The notes beneath the pieces are model-generated. The model was not told the DNA's origin. It saw only the letters and a list, made by a program, of their open reading frames with translations, and ran no database searches. Below are positions 1 to 12,800 of a stretch of DNA of 64,000 nucleotides, piece by piece; the stretch's first letter is position 1, and each line of letters opens with the position of its first letter. This DNA comes from Rotaria socialis (lineage: Eukaryota; Rotifera; Eurotatoria; Philodinida; Philodinidae): the NCBI GenBank assembly GCA_905331475.1, contig CAJNYU010000184.1, forward strand, positions 186,001 through 250,000. Reading direction: 5' to 3'. A program made the translations under genes and the position numbers.

Positions 1-537
1 ATTCATAGTTTTAATATTCATAATATCGATACGATTGTTATACCAACTGAAAGAGCAAAACATTTCATTGAATTCGAAGATTCTTGGTGTTCTCATGGAT
101 TGATTACTGATATAAAATGTCCATGTTATTTTGAAGATCACGATGAATGGACTTCATGGAAAAAACGTAATGACCCTGTTTTACATATTATGCTTCGCGA
201 TTGGGCTGATATACTTTTAATTGCGCCACTTGGCGCGAATACATTAGCTAAACTGGCCGTTGGTTTATGCGATAACCTTTTAACAAATGTTGTTCGTGCA
301 TGGGATTTAAAAAAAAGGAAACCATTAATTATTGCGCCTGCAATGAATACAGCAATGTTTGAACATCCTCTTACACGACAACATTTAGAGACGCTCACAA
401 AAACATTTGGATACATAGAAATTTCTTGTGTCGAAAAAACACTAATGTGTGGACAAATTGGTATTGGTGGTATGGCCTCGGTAGAGACTATTGCTGAGAA
501 AACTTTGAATATATTTCAACAAATTGCAATCGACTGA
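1..537 (+). CDS. PPCDC: Phosphopantothenoylcysteine decarboxylase, C-terminal part
   Basis: This flavoprotein decarboxylates 4'-phospho-N-pantothenoylcysteine to 4'-phosphopantetheine, the third step of coenzyme A synthesis from pantothenate. The reading frame is open from base 1 to the TGA at 535-537, so the 5' part lies outside the window. The visible part reads TERAKHF, then WKKRNDPVLHI, WADILLIAPLGANTLAK and a CDNLL segment. Next comes the substrate-site motif PAMNTAMFEHP, and finally the substrate-clamp region CGQIGIGGMA with its conserved Cys. Order and spacing match the eukaryotic PPCDC/HAL3 family. The last about 178 codons are present without an intron. An AT dinucleotide run follows the stop directly. 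Confidence 0.93.
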   Translation: MHSFNIHNIDTIVIPTERAKHFIEFEDSWCSHGLITDIKCPCYFEDHDEWTSWKKRNDPVLHIMLRDWADILLIAPLGANTLAKLAVGLCDNLLTNVVRAWDLKKRKPLIIAPAMNTAMFEHPLTRQHLETLTKTFGYIEISCVEKTLMCGQIGIGGMASVETIAEKTLNIFQQIAID

Positions 538-538
538 A

Positions 539-566
<28 letters not shown>
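538..566. repeat. (AT)n microsatellite
   Basis: Uninterrupted AT dinucleotide run beginning at the PPCDC stop codon, probably in its 3' UTR. Confidence 0.9.
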
Positions 567-569
<3 letters not shown>

Positions 570-3500
570 GTAGTTTTCTTTTCTGCACACTATTGAAAAA
601 CATATAACTCGAACGTTTTTTCTCTAGTAATTACTTTTAGTAATAAATTTCTTTCTTTTCTTTTTAACGGCAGGAAATTGCAATATTGCCGAATAGATTA
701 CATATTCATATTCTACACAATCTAAAAATAGGAGTGATGTTGATTGAACAATTTCATCTCGAAAAAAATTAATTATGAGAATGAAACCAATTGATAATGA
801 GCTTATAGAGATCTTTTGTGGCGTATACATTGACAAGATTGAACAATCCAAAGGTTAAAATAAATATCAAAGATTAACGTGTTACAAAAATATGGTAACA
901 ACGTTATAGCTATGAGAACAGTAGAAGTACTCGAATCATCGATTCATACGAAGTTTAATTACTAAAAGAAATAGAATTTTCTAAGCCAAACATGATTGTC
1001 ATACGAGACAATATTGATGTATGTTTAGTGTGAAAGATACAAGGCCGATGCATTTAAATACAGTAGGATTTTCAATGTAAAAAATAAATACTATTTCAAT
1101 ATAATTTAATGAGCTATTGATGAAAGTTGGCGTTTGCATAGAGGTTTTTATTGAAAAGAGGAAATGATTTCCGTTGTGTTTGGTTCTTTGATTACGTCGT
1201 TCTACACTTCGTCAAAAGATATTTTACTATTTGAATAATCGGTCGACTTGTGCTTTAAAAATAGTTAATTTTTAAAAGCATACAGAGAAACAGATCAGTA
1301 GTTGCTCAATGATGTAACTAAGATTTTCAATTTTCTACAGTTGTTTGTATAATATAGCGCGCATACAGATTATATCCTCAAAGTGAAATATTTTACATTC
1401 AAAGACGAAGAATTACTGATATCTAAAGATATTTTACAAGTCAATTCTAGAAAATGATGTGATCTCAAAATCAGTCTTGCTGCATAAAACTGTTGATCCG
1501 TGCATCATTGAATATAAAAGTAACCCAGGAGGATCATCATGCCGTCTAAAAGGCCATCGGAAACGGCCTGAAACGGCTATAAAACGACATAAAACGACAT
1601 TAATTATTCACCCCATTTCGCCGTAATTTGTCAGCTCGTTTTACGGGCCATTTTTTGTTAGAAAACGGCCATCGCTTTTAACACTATTCTCTTCGTTTTC
1701 CGAGCTGACGGAAAACGGCGCCGTTTTTTAACGTTTTACATCGTTTTTATGCCGTTTCAGGCCGTTTACGGGCCGTTTTCTTTGACGTGGGAAGTTTAGA
1801 GCAAAATTTTCTCTGCTGAATAATCATATAATTCAGTTCTAAAAGTTTATTGAAGTGCTAGATGTACCAAGAAGTACGTCCCTCGTAAAGGACTAGAGTA
1901 TATAGGGGTTATATGAAGCGCCGGACGTCCTCTTGTAAGTCATAGAACTGATGAATACACTGCGGTGGCATAATTAAGTTTATTTCTCTAATATTCATCC
2001 TTGCATTTGACAACACATAATCGCGCACTCAACACTACGTACTCTTTCTGTGTATCTTTTCTCTCTAGATATCCCTTTCTTTTTCCGTATCCCTTTCTCT
2101 CTCAATAACTTTTGTCTCTATGTATTTTCTTCTCTCCGTTCTCTTTTTTCGTATATCAGCGCATGCTTTTATTAGATGGATACACTTTGATATTGAGTAT
2201 GGTTGAATAAACATCATGTAGCAAAATATAAAACTATGCCTCTTCATTTGCCATAACGATTTAGAATGAAGTAGCTCGACTAACATCAATGCCGCGTATA
2301 ATGGTATAGTTAAACTTCTTCTCTTTTTCGTTGCAATAGGGCAGTTGAGTCGAGTTCAGTTTTAAACAAGTAGAGTTAGAAGAAAGTTGTGCTTTGTAAT
2401 ACGTACGACTGTATTCGGTTATATATTCATTTTGGACAAAAATAAACTCATCGTGTGGAACTGTTGTTAATATTATATACACAGTGGCTAAAATATATAG
2501 CTGATACTGATCTACACTTTGTTGTCCATCATCCTATCAGGATATATACGCAATTCTATATATCTCGATAGTTATTTGAAGAATATTTACGCGATCTAAA
2601 TAATTTTTCCGTTACACTAGATAACAAGAAAATTATTTTTTTCTCATTTATTCCGTGTTACTTGCGCAAGTATATTCAAAACTTACGTATTATTTTAATG
2701 ATTTTATTACGTTGGTTAGTGGGGCTAAGAGAAAGACACAAGAAACGAAATAGATCATGTTTGATTGACTAGAATTATCGGAATATGAAACCAATAATAA
2801 ATGAATTATATGTGTCTTTCTGAATTCTATACGAATACCTTGTAAGTATTCTTTTACCATCAGCTTGAATTCAATCCTCCTAATTATGCCTACAATCGAA
2901 TTGATTCAATTTTATGAATTTTCTTCGTTTGTTTGCTGATTATATTGCAACTTGTCGGGCTTCATCAGAGGATATTCTGGCACGATTCAACTTTCTATTG
3001 TCCATACATAAGAATAGGTTATCATAACAGATAAAAACACTCGTTGAAGACTTATTCTCTTCTGAGATTCTTTTCAACAACTTTTCTATTGTTTTGAATT
3101 CACAATTACAGTGACCTCGTAAAAGTTGGCGCAAATATTTGTACCATAGACGATATTTTATTCTTTTTACTCAAATCTGAATATTAAACTAATTTGAAAT
3201 TTTTAAGAATTGTTCATGCGCTATTTTCAAATTTGAAGGTTTAAAGAATCTTGTATCTAGAAATCACAATGATATAATTAACAGTAGATTAAATTACACA
3301 AACAAGATTATTTGTTATTGCTGATAATATTGCATGTTTGAACAATAAAATCACCTCAATTTTGCCTAGTATTTGCATTGCAATATTATTCGTAAATATC
3401 ATCTAAGGCAAAAGATCATAGTTTTCAATTAGCACTGTAATACTATTGTTTCATCAAGTGTACTTTTAAAGCAGTTGTAAAGAACAAATTGGCCAGCCTA

Positions 3501-4771
3501 CTCAGTCGACAAATGACACATTGCTAAGGCTGAATATTCAATCAATAGTTTACATATATGATGTAATCTATCATTATAATCAAGTTCATCATTATGTAAA
3601 TCATCCGTTCTTTTTAAATGACCTTCGAAGTTCGACAATGATGTTCATAAGCATGAATAATGCAATTGAGAATAGCTCATGAAAACAAAAATATTGTTTC
3701 ACGTTCTTGATGTTTGAATCAAAGTGCATTGTTTGCTTCAGTCGACAATGCAACTAGTGAATATATATGCATTAAAATGAGATTGTCATTTCTTCGGAGG
3801 TTGGAATTGCTGTTTTCTACGTGAAATGTAGAATCAAACTTAATCTTTGAAGAAAAAAAAGCACATTTGTTGACATAAATTGTGAGAAAAAAGGAGAGAA
3901 AAGGAAAAGAGAACAACATTACCCCTTTACTTGTACGTTATTTTGAGTGGTTATGGTCACAATTTTACATGTATATGAGCACAGGAACGACTCCCGCAAA
4001 ATACTTCCTTCTCTTTTTCTTTTTCTTTTTTTAAATAAAATATGAAAGACATTGCCCATACTGTGTGTCTCAAACAATACTTCTTAGTCAAATTTCTTTT
4101 TTGAACACATTATAAAAGCAACAACAGAAAAATAAGCTGGCATTATCGCATGTCTTGCTCATTTTTTCTCACTATTAGCTTCAGATAGTTTGACAGTCTT
4201 CCTTTAACATCATAATCAACATTTAAGGCAAGAGGACGAGAATACAATCAATTTTTTCACCGGTACAGGGGATAGATTTTTTTTTGTAAACAATGCTATA
4301 CGGCCTATTCTTTTTTTCTCACAAATATTATCATCATTATTATAGATGAAACCTAATTTTATTTCATTATGCGACATATGAGGAATCAGATATGATAAAA
4401 TTATAGGCCATTATATGCCATCTCAGATTTCATGAAAAATAAAAAGCACAAAACAGGTAGGCAATTTTACTTTGCCTTTAACTATTAAAGCATATAATAA
4501 AATTTCTCATCATAAAATGAGTCAATAGAGATATAAGCTTTCAATTTCTTGACATAACTACAGAGTGTTAAGGTTGACACTAAACGAAAAGCACAAATTC
4601 ATTTTGCTTTTTTCAACCAAACGAACAAAAGTCAAATAATTCAGAATTGAAAAATAATATAAAACACATGTTGTGAACAAGGGAAATATATATATTTCTA
4701 TTTATACTCTTCTTTTCTCTTCTAGAATCTATTTCTCTTAACACATCATAACTATTAATTTTATATTTTGA
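567..4771. other. Intergenic region of about 4.2 kb
   Basis: AT-rich sequence with frequent stops in all frames and no recognisable exon. Pyrimidine-rich patches (near 2040-2110) and A/T runs are the only low-complexity features. The fold-back element at 1546-1784 is the one clear structured insertion. Confidence 0.6.
1546..1784. repeat. Fold-back (MITE-like) element with CG-rich arms
   Basis: An island far richer in C and G than its surroundings, built from repeated AAACGGCC / GGCCGTTT units. The left arm (about 1546-1600) and the right arm (about 1725-1784) are inverted copies of each other: the left AAACGGCCTGAAACGGC is matched on the right by GCCGTTTCAGGCCGTTT. A second nested pair (CAGCTCGTTTTACGGGCC near 1632 and a CCGAGCTGACGG stretch near 1700) adds inner symmetry. 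No ORF is present. I see no clear target-site duplication, so the outer limits are approximate and the superfamily is unassigned. Confidence 0.7.
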
Positions 4772-5884
4772 ATGTGGTTTATTCGAAAACATTTTGCATC
4801 CCATGCATACGCTATTGTATTTTTCATATTATTTTGTATTTGTTTATACATAACATTTTATGATAAAACAATTTCGTCCACATTACCTGTTATAACACCA
4901 TTAATAACAGTACACACTAAGACATCATCAGGTCAATATCTTGACGTGCACTTAGATTTAGCAACCAATTCGGCAATGTGTCAAAAGCATGATTATTTAA
5001 TTATCTATGTTTTATCGACAATTACTAATGTACAGCGGCGACAGGTTATACGCTCGACTTGGGGATCAAAGCAGAAAGGTGTCTGCTTTGTATTTATTGT
5101 CGGACAAGTTTCAGGTACAACAGCAAATGCTGGTGAATATCAACTGAAAATTAATAATGAGAAACGTGAACATCATGACGTGGTTCAAATCGATCATTTC
5201 GAAAGTTATGCAAATGTTATTTATAAAGAAATAGCTGCACTAAAATGGGCTAATCATTTCTATCCAGATATTCCATATTTATTTAAAACCGATGATGATC
5301 TTATTGTTGATACAATTTTAGTATCGTCTATTGGTAAACTACTTCTAACAAATGTTTCACTTCACGATTCTTTTCTTGTACAAAATCGTCCAAATTTGGT
5401 TTCAAGTATAATATCATCTAATCGAGAAACATTCTTTCGTGGTGGTTGGGCAACGGATTATCAACCAACATTACGTGATGGGAAATTTGGTGTTAGTGAA
5501 AACGTTTGGCCACATGCAGTACTTCCAGCTTACTGTTCCGGTTTTGGTTGGTTTATGTCAAAAAATATTCGTGAACGTCTTGTAAATGCATCTCTTACCT
5601 ATCCAATTGAGAAAGCAGCTTGGGTTGGTGATGTATTCGTATCAGGATTTTTAGCTAAAGAAGCAAATGTGAAATGTACAGGGCTTGAAATTGATTTTGC
5701 TCAAACAGCTTCAGCTAATTGTTCATGTTTAATGGTTAACAATCCAATGTTAACTGTATGTTCATCATCATTTCATTCTGGTGGTGGTGGTACAGAAATA
5801 CAAAGATATTTAGAATATCAAAAAGCTTGGCAAGTTATTCAATTACGTCATAATTCAACTGATAGGAAAATTTATGCTTGTTAA
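4772..5884 (+). CDS. GT31 family beta-1,3-galactosyltransferase-like protein
   Basis: A 370-residue type II membrane protein. It has a short cytoplasmic N-terminus, a hydrophobic anchor at about residues 12-32, then a luminal catalytic domain, as expected for a Golgi glycosyltransferase that adds galactose or N-acetylglucosamine in beta-1,3 linkage. GT31 landmarks appear in order: RRQVIRSTWG, CFVFIVG, the KTDDDL motif that binds Mn2+/UDP-sugar (about residue 174), YCSGFGWFMS, and a WVGDVFVSG block corresponding to the family's ED(V/A)(Y/F)xG motif. Length fits the family. The ATG at 4772 places the anchor correctly. The gene has no intron, unlike nearly every other gene here. Acceptor specificity cannot be told from sequence. 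The 3' end is followed by an AATAAA near 6133. Confidence 0.88.
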   Translation: MWFIRKHFASHAYAIVFFILFCICLYITFYDKTISSTLPVITPLITVHTKTSSGQYLDVHLDLATNSAMCQKHDYLIIYVLSTITNVQRRQVIRSTWGSKQKGVCFVFIVGQVSGTTANAGEYQLKINNEKREHHDVVQIDHFESYANVIYKEIAALKWANHFYPDIPYLFKTDDDLIVDTILVSSIGKLLLTNVSLHDSFLVQNRPNLVSSIISSNRETFFRGGWATDYQPTLRDGKFGVSENVWPHAVLPAYCSGFGWFMSKNIRERLVNASLTYPIEKAAWVGDVFVSGFLAKEANVKCTGLEIDFAQTASANCSCLMVNNPMLTVCSSSFHSGGGGTEIQRYLEYQKAWQVIQLRHNSTDRKIYAC

Positions 5885-6479
5885 AATAACGTTGTTGTAT
5901 GAAGATTTTTTTTATATAAATTATTATAATAGATAGGATAAATATTTTTTTCAAATTCTTCCCAACTGAAATCATTGGTATTACTTCATTAAAGAGAAAC
6001 AGTCCTTGAATACTCTGTATCGATTACCAAGACAATTTGTATTGCAAGCAGTTTTTTGTTCCCTTACCTTCATTTCATATTTATCAAGTTTATGCCTTGT
6101 TTAACCCATTCCACATTAGTTGCTATATATTTAAATAAAAAAGTATACACGTTCTCAGTTATGCTTGTTTTTCTTGTTGATTAAAGTAATGTTTTCTTTT
6201 TACGACTCCAATACGATTCACTTAACACTATTATTACAGTTGACGCGTCATAGTCTTGCACCATTTTGTTTTCATTTCAATTAGATAGCATCAATCTAAT
6301 ATTATGATATAATTGTCTGTGGTGAATATTAAATACTATCTATAAGTATATACATATTTGTTTCATGAGAGAAATGCTTCAGTATAAAATTAAGTTAATA
6401 ATATGAAAGTTTTTTACTAACAAAACAAAAGACATGCAAAATAATTTTGTGGAACTTACACATATTTTCGAAGAAAATG

Positions 6480-7170
6480 GTGAATGTAAGTTTAAAAGCG
6501 AGATTTGTACAGCTCCCCATTACAGACATTAATGGGTTTAAAATTGTACTAATTAGGAGCTAGACTAATTAGGTTTCTATTTCTTCTTTTTGTGTACTCA
6601 AAAAGTGAGTAAACTAGAATCGGTCAGTGTGTCCGTCCGGCCGTAGGCACGATAACTTTCGAAAGGAGAGTCAAATCGTGATGAAATTTTCCACACAGTT
6701 CAATCTCATGAATATCTCGATCGAGTTCGAAGATGAGAAGAATTCCTCAAGAAATGGCCGAGTTATCGAAAAAATTGTCATTTTTGATCAGACCATCCTT
6801 GAAGGGGAGAACAGGGATTTTTCAAAAAAACTTTTGTCTCAGAATTATCCACAACATATATAAATCGACTCAGTTTTTAACGCTGATTCTGAATCTGATA
6901 TTAGTTTTGAACTAAATCGTAGCTTTCTAACGAAACATCGCCTGAAAAACGTCTCAAAATGCACAAAAACTGCATCCAGAAATCAAATTGCCTAGTTTTT
7001 TATGATAATTTTCGTGTTCAGACATTCTAGAATGACTCATAAGTCCCATGCACTTTTTGCAGTACACATAACTCTCGGATGAAATCCAAAGTTTCCACAT
7101 TTATTTTTTATTGTAGACTATACGAAAAAAAGTAAAGTCTACCCGTTACAGACCATACCAGCTAGGTTAG
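6480..7170. repeat. Probable interspersed repeat or transposon remnant
   Basis: A block less AT-rich than its flanks, containing GTGTCCGTCCGGCCGTAGGC followed by GATAACTTTCGAAAGG. Tandem GTCCG units of this sort are common inside dispersed repeats of invertebrate genomes (family-level recollection, not a match). Short frames at 6627-6915 show no recognisable protein. Ends are undefined, and I found no terminal inverted repeat or target duplication. Confidence 0.35.
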
Positions 7171-8039
7171 GTCATCGTTAAAAATATCAGCTGACAATTA
7201 ACCCTTCATTACAGGCATAAGCAAATAGATAATTGCCTAATTATATATTTTTGAAACTAAGATAGACTTTTCATTTGAGTTTATGGTGAATTATTTTAGT
7301 AAGCCTAAGGGATATACGTGAGTTCCCCACTTTAGCCCCAAAAGGGCTGCGCTAACAAGCTTCTATTTGTAAACTGATATATTTTAATCCTTATGAAATA
7401 TTTTTTTATTTTTTCATACATTGTGAAATTTCGTCTTATCAACACACATGACGCATAGCTCATCAAAATCTATGGTAGATCTTCTTTTCAAATTAGAATG
7501 ATACCCTCAAGACATTATATGCTCTAATAAGTACATTATTTTTAATCTTTCCTATTAAAACCTGGATTAACGATATTGAATTGTCTTTTATTTCGTTAAT
7601 ATTCATGTTTGTACGCATTCATCTAATTTAAAATATGTTAAATTGTTTTTCTTATTCAATAAATAAACATATGATCAGAGTAAATTAATGCTCTATAGTT
7701 GCAATACATAATTAAAAAATAAAAAATAATGTGCGACTTTAGACGTCAATTGTTGATAGATTTTGTAAGGAAATTAAGCTAGATTCATTGTTGATATTTC
7801 AATTGTTGTAGAATTCTATTCATAGTTTTTAATAATTCAATATTGCCTAAGCTTTGAAAAACAATACTCCATATTTTACTTTTCATGACAATCAACTTGG
7901 TTTGTATGTCGCGACAGTATTATCGAATATGCAAAAATAAATAGCACAGAAAAATAGTATTTCATAATTATCTACTTTTTTTGTTGTTCATTTGTTACAC
8001 AAAAATGTCGCAACCAAACAGAATATTTATTTAGCCCCT

Positions 8040-8470
8040 TTATTGAATTATGTTGTTTTTGTTTTTAATCTACCCTTTTCCAAAGGGTTCAAAGGGTTTG
8101 CCTTGCACAATCAGAATGAAATGGTTGCCGTTTGGTTGTGCAATACATCGCAAAACGACCAGAGTATAAAAAGCTGTGCATAGCATTGAAAAAAGTAATT
8201 CATCTGTAGCTTCTATTCGGCCTAGTGTTACAACTCAGTAGCTGCTAGAACTTCTGTTTGATTTCGTCAGTCCTTCGTAGTTTGTGGACTTTTCTACAGT
8301 CCACTTGCACACTTTCCGGTCTTCGGGTGGCACGTTCCAACACATGTGAAAATGTGGGGAAGCTCGGCATTCTTCAATCGAAAGATGAAGCTAACGGGCC
8401 CCACGAGTACTGCCACTGGAGGCCCTTACTTCAAGTGAATACATCACTCAGCACGATTATAAAAGTGTGT
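8040..8470 (+). repeat. Composition anomaly, possible solo LTR or promoter-bearing repeat
   Basis: Markedly richer in G and C than its surroundings. It carries a TATAAAAAGC box at about 8166-8175, a CCCTTTTCCAAAGGGTTCAAAGGG mini-palindrome region near 8071-8097, and a hairpin-like GGACTTTTCTACAGTCC at about 8286-8302. A TATA box about 100 bp upstream of a GC-richer transcribed-looking segment would fit a solo LTR. No TG..CA ends or target duplication could be fixed. The frame at 8258-8626 encodes nothing I recognise. Confidence 0.25.
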
Positions 8471-9833
8471 ATGAGTAATGCATTTCTTTGTTATAAGGGT
8501 ACCAGTATATATTCGACGAAATGCAATAATATATTCAATATGAGTATAAAATATTTTTTTCTTTTGATATTTAGATATTTTTGTTTTCGTATTTCATCAA
8601 ATAATATTTGTTTTGTTTTTACTTAGCTTAAGGATTAAAAAATCATCCGTGATCTTGCATCATTTACAATCCAATGAACAATAATTGATCTTAACATCAT
8701 GAAAAACACAAAGAAGCTTAAAATGAAAATATTTATAACATAAAAGTGTACAAATTAGAAGAAAAAAATGCGTGACAAATTGTTAATGTCTGTTTTATGA
8801 ATAAGGCTATAAAAATGTAATTTTTTTTTATGAACAAGGCTATAAAATGTAATTTTTTTTCGGTGCAATAAAAAAGAAAAACTAGTAATTTCATCTGACA
8901 CCCTTTTATCATTCAGAAACTACATGAAAATGTTTCTTCAGTGATAACATTTAACCAATTGAGGTCAATCTTAAATTTTTATTTGTTGATTTCATTCAAA
9001 CTTGCAATAGAAATATCGCACAATTATTCGCAATTTTCTTTTTATAAGGACGAAATCAATTTGATCGTGCATTTCGAGAGCGTCAGCAAGGTTATATTAA
9101 TAAAGCAAAAAAATTTCAATGCAATTTCAAGCTGCTATTAAATACTGATATTCGAAATCTCCGACGAAGAAAAAATGCCGCATACTTCAATTTCAAGTTG
9201 TTCTCATTCAACTAGACATTCTTTTCAATTTTTGTTTGGTCCTCGAATTGAAGAAAAAGATGACAATTTTATTTCATATTTTTTGTAAAATTAAACATAT
9301 TTTCTTTTTGAAATGATCATAAAACAGAAGAAAAAAACTTAATATCTCTTACACTTGTTTACAGTTGTAGACGTCATCTGGTTATGCTTTTTAATATGAA
9401 TACGTGCTTGTACTCACGATAGCAAGTTTAAAAACATTCATACGAAAGTGTAAAAACATGTTAAAGGAGATAAGTTAAAAGTACATAAACAATACTTCAT
9501 CTTGAGAATAAAGAAACGTAAGAGGCTCGAGTTTATGCATCACACGAATATGCTCTTTTCTTTGCCTATTTCTTTTCAAACAACATTTTTCTATCAGTAA
9601 CCATAATACGATGAAGTCCAAAAAGTACAACCCTACAAAACATACGTATACTCAACAATATTTATGATTGGATATTGAATGAGTATCTACTAATGCGAAG
9701 GAAGTACGATGCAAATTTCACTGTATTAAAACTAACAAAAAATGTCAAATGACACATAAAACTAATATCAAAATTGCATCCTTCTTTTATAAGTTTTGTT
9801 GGTGATATATTATTATTATTTAGATCATATCCA

Positions 9834-12800
9834 ATGTCTTCAGATTGTGCGGATCAAACTCAGCTATCATCGATTCGATTGCTCTTAGGAGGAGTACATG
9901 AAGATAATCATGAGTATGTAATACAACGTCTATGTGAACGTATTGATGGTCTTCTATCATGCAAATTTATTGACGATAACAATCAAGTTGAATTATGTTT
10001 CGATACAAATAAAATTGCCCAATATACACTTCTATCTGAAATACAACGACTTGGTCACCCTGTACAATCTTTAAATTCCGAAACTGTTGAAGCTCAATTA
10101 CGCATTGAAGGCATGCATTGTAATTCGTGTGTATCAAATATTTGTGGTGCCGTACTTGATATGCCTGGCGCTATAGATATTAAATTAACCTTTCTGGATA
10201 AACTAGCTACAATTATCTATGATCCGTCTATGCTTCAACTTGACGATATTATCACTGAAATAGAAAAACTAAGTTTTCAAGTTGCAGTTTCAAGTTCTTC
10301 ACAGCCAAGAACAACTACGGACAATCATTCAAGTATGTATTCCGTTGAAAAAACACTTTATTAAATAGACATCATAATACATGGAATATTTATCAAAGGT
10401 TATAATCAAAAATTCGAAATATCCACTGAAAGCAATCAAATTCGTACAACGAATGAAATTGGTGAATAGTTTTTTAAATGTCTAATAAAATCAACTGAAT
10501 AATTAATTTCATTTTTATTTCTAGTCATTGAAGAACCAGTATACACTCGTAAAGCAACTAGAAATTCTACATTGCTCGTCGGAACCGACGAGACTGAATT
10601 AGAAACATGCTATTTTACTGTTCTGGGTATGACATGTGCATCATGCGTAGATAGTATACAGAGAAATCTATCGAAAGTTGACGGTATGTTTAATAATTTT
10701 GATGGGCATTGATTTTTATTAAGAACTATAGGTATTCATTTGGTATTGGTTGCTTTATTATCGCAACGTGCTGAAGTTAAATATGATCCAGCACATCTTT
10801 TGCCATCACAAATAGCGAGTTTAATTAATAATCTTGGCTTTCGAGCTGAACTACTTGATAAAGTTGCACGCGGAATGGAAACGATCGATGTTAATGTAAG
10901 ATAAATTTCTTTGGATAAATCAGAATAAATATATTTAAAACAAATTATTCAAGATCGAAGGTATGTCATGTGCATCATGTGTAAATAAAATTCAAAATCA
11001 TATGAGTCGAATACCTGGCATTTCATCGGCTAGTATTGTATTACTTACAAATCGTGGAAAATTTCAATATGATTCGAGTATTATTGGACCAAGAGATATT
11101 CTTAAACATATTTCAGTGAAACATAGAATTATTTTTATTTTCTTGACGCATATAAATTGGATTTCGTTTTTTTTAAAAGGAAGATCTTGGTTTTCCAGCA
11201 ACAGTTCTGACGGAAAATTTAAAATCTGAAAATCTGGCGCGTTTACATCGGCGCATAACACGTCAGTAAGTTAAGAAATTATTTGCATTGAATGTTTATG
11301 AATGTTTGATTTCATATTTTTGAATAGATGGAGAAATTCATTTATTATCGCTGCTATTTTTGGTATTCCGGCAATGATTGTAATGTTTTTTTTCTTATTT
11401 AAATATAAAAATCATAGCCAAGCTCCACATGTTACAGCTGGCTTATCGGTAGAAAATTTAATCATGTTTCTCTTAGCAACACCTGTTCAAGTAAGTTAAG
11501 TATTTGCCACGTGGCACATTTGAGTTACGAAATTTACCTTCGTAGATCATTAGCGGTCGATATTTTTATGTTCAAGCATTCAAATCATTAAAACATAAAA
11601 CAGCTAATATGGAAGTTCTTATTGTATTAGCGACAAGTATTGCTTATATTTATTCCATTATTGTTGTTATAGCAAATATGATCATGAAAATACCTAGTCC
11701 TATGGCATTCTTTGATGTTTCACCTAGTATGTTGAAATATATATTATCTATTATTCTTCAACATGACAGATACAAATGATATACGATAAAATACTGTATA
11801 TCATTAGTATCCTTGTGATAATCTATAGCGATTTACTTTACTTATTACATTGTGGAAGGAAATAGATAAAAATAATGAGTTAAATTGTGTTTGAGATTTT
11901 AATCATACAGAAGTAACACTAATCATTTCCTTGTTTATTTAGTGCTTTTCATGTTTGTTGCTTTGGGACGATGGCTAGAACATACAGCTAAAGTAATTAA
12001 AACAAATTATTAATAAAAGATATAAAAAAAATATATTATAATTTAGGCTAAAACATCAGATGCATTAAAAAAACTTTTATCACTTCAACCACCACAAGGT
12101 ACATTGATTAAATTGGATAGTAGAGGAAAAATTATTGAAGAAAAACTTGTTCTTGCTCAACTTATTCAACGTGATGACCTATTGAAAGTTCAGCCAGGTG
12201 AAACAATTCCAACCGATGGTCGTATTATTGATGGAGTAACATCGTGTGATGAATCTCTAATAACAGGAGAATCGATGCCTGTTGATAAAACTGTGGGTGC
12301 ACAAGTTATTGGTGGTACTAAAAATCTTGATGGTTTAATTATTATGCGTGCAACACATGTTGGTCAAGAAACAGCATTAAAACAAATAATTCGATTAGTT
12401 GAAGATGCACAAACATCGAAAGCACCAATTCAACAATTAGCCGATAGAATTGCTGGCTATTTCGTACCATTTGTTGTGGCAACTTCATTACTTACTTTGA
12501 GTATTTATATCATTTTGGGTTATACCATGTTTGATAAACTTGAAAAATATTCAGCAGTAATTTTTTCTTAGATTTTTATTTGTAAAATAATTAATCGGTT
12601 TTTTTTTTTTTTTCTTCTCAATTACTTGCAGTACTATCAACCGCCAGATCAAGACGAATCATCACATGACGCCAATATGAGTACTACATATGAACCATCA
12701 AAAACTGAAGTTATATTTGAACTTGCTTTTCGATATGCTATTACTGTATTGTCGATTGCTTGTCCGTGTGCATTAGGTTTAGCAACACCAACTGCAGTGA

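Larger units (their letters stand above)
5885..9833. other. Intergenic region of about 3.9 kb
   Basis: No supported gene. It contains two segments whose base composition differs from the surrounding AT-rich DNA (about 6600-7000 and about 8040-8460), annotated separately. The rest is AT-rich with short homopolymer runs. Confidence 0.55.

Noticed and set aside
6627..6915. Overlapping frames as a protein gene
   Set aside because: They fall inside repeat-like sequence and resemble no protein.
9774..9833. Upstream extension of the ATP7 frame (HPSFISFVGDILLLF)
   Set aside because: It has no ATG, and a TTTAG acceptor at 9821-9823 indicates that this stretch is spliced out or untranslated. ATG 9834 is the first usable start.
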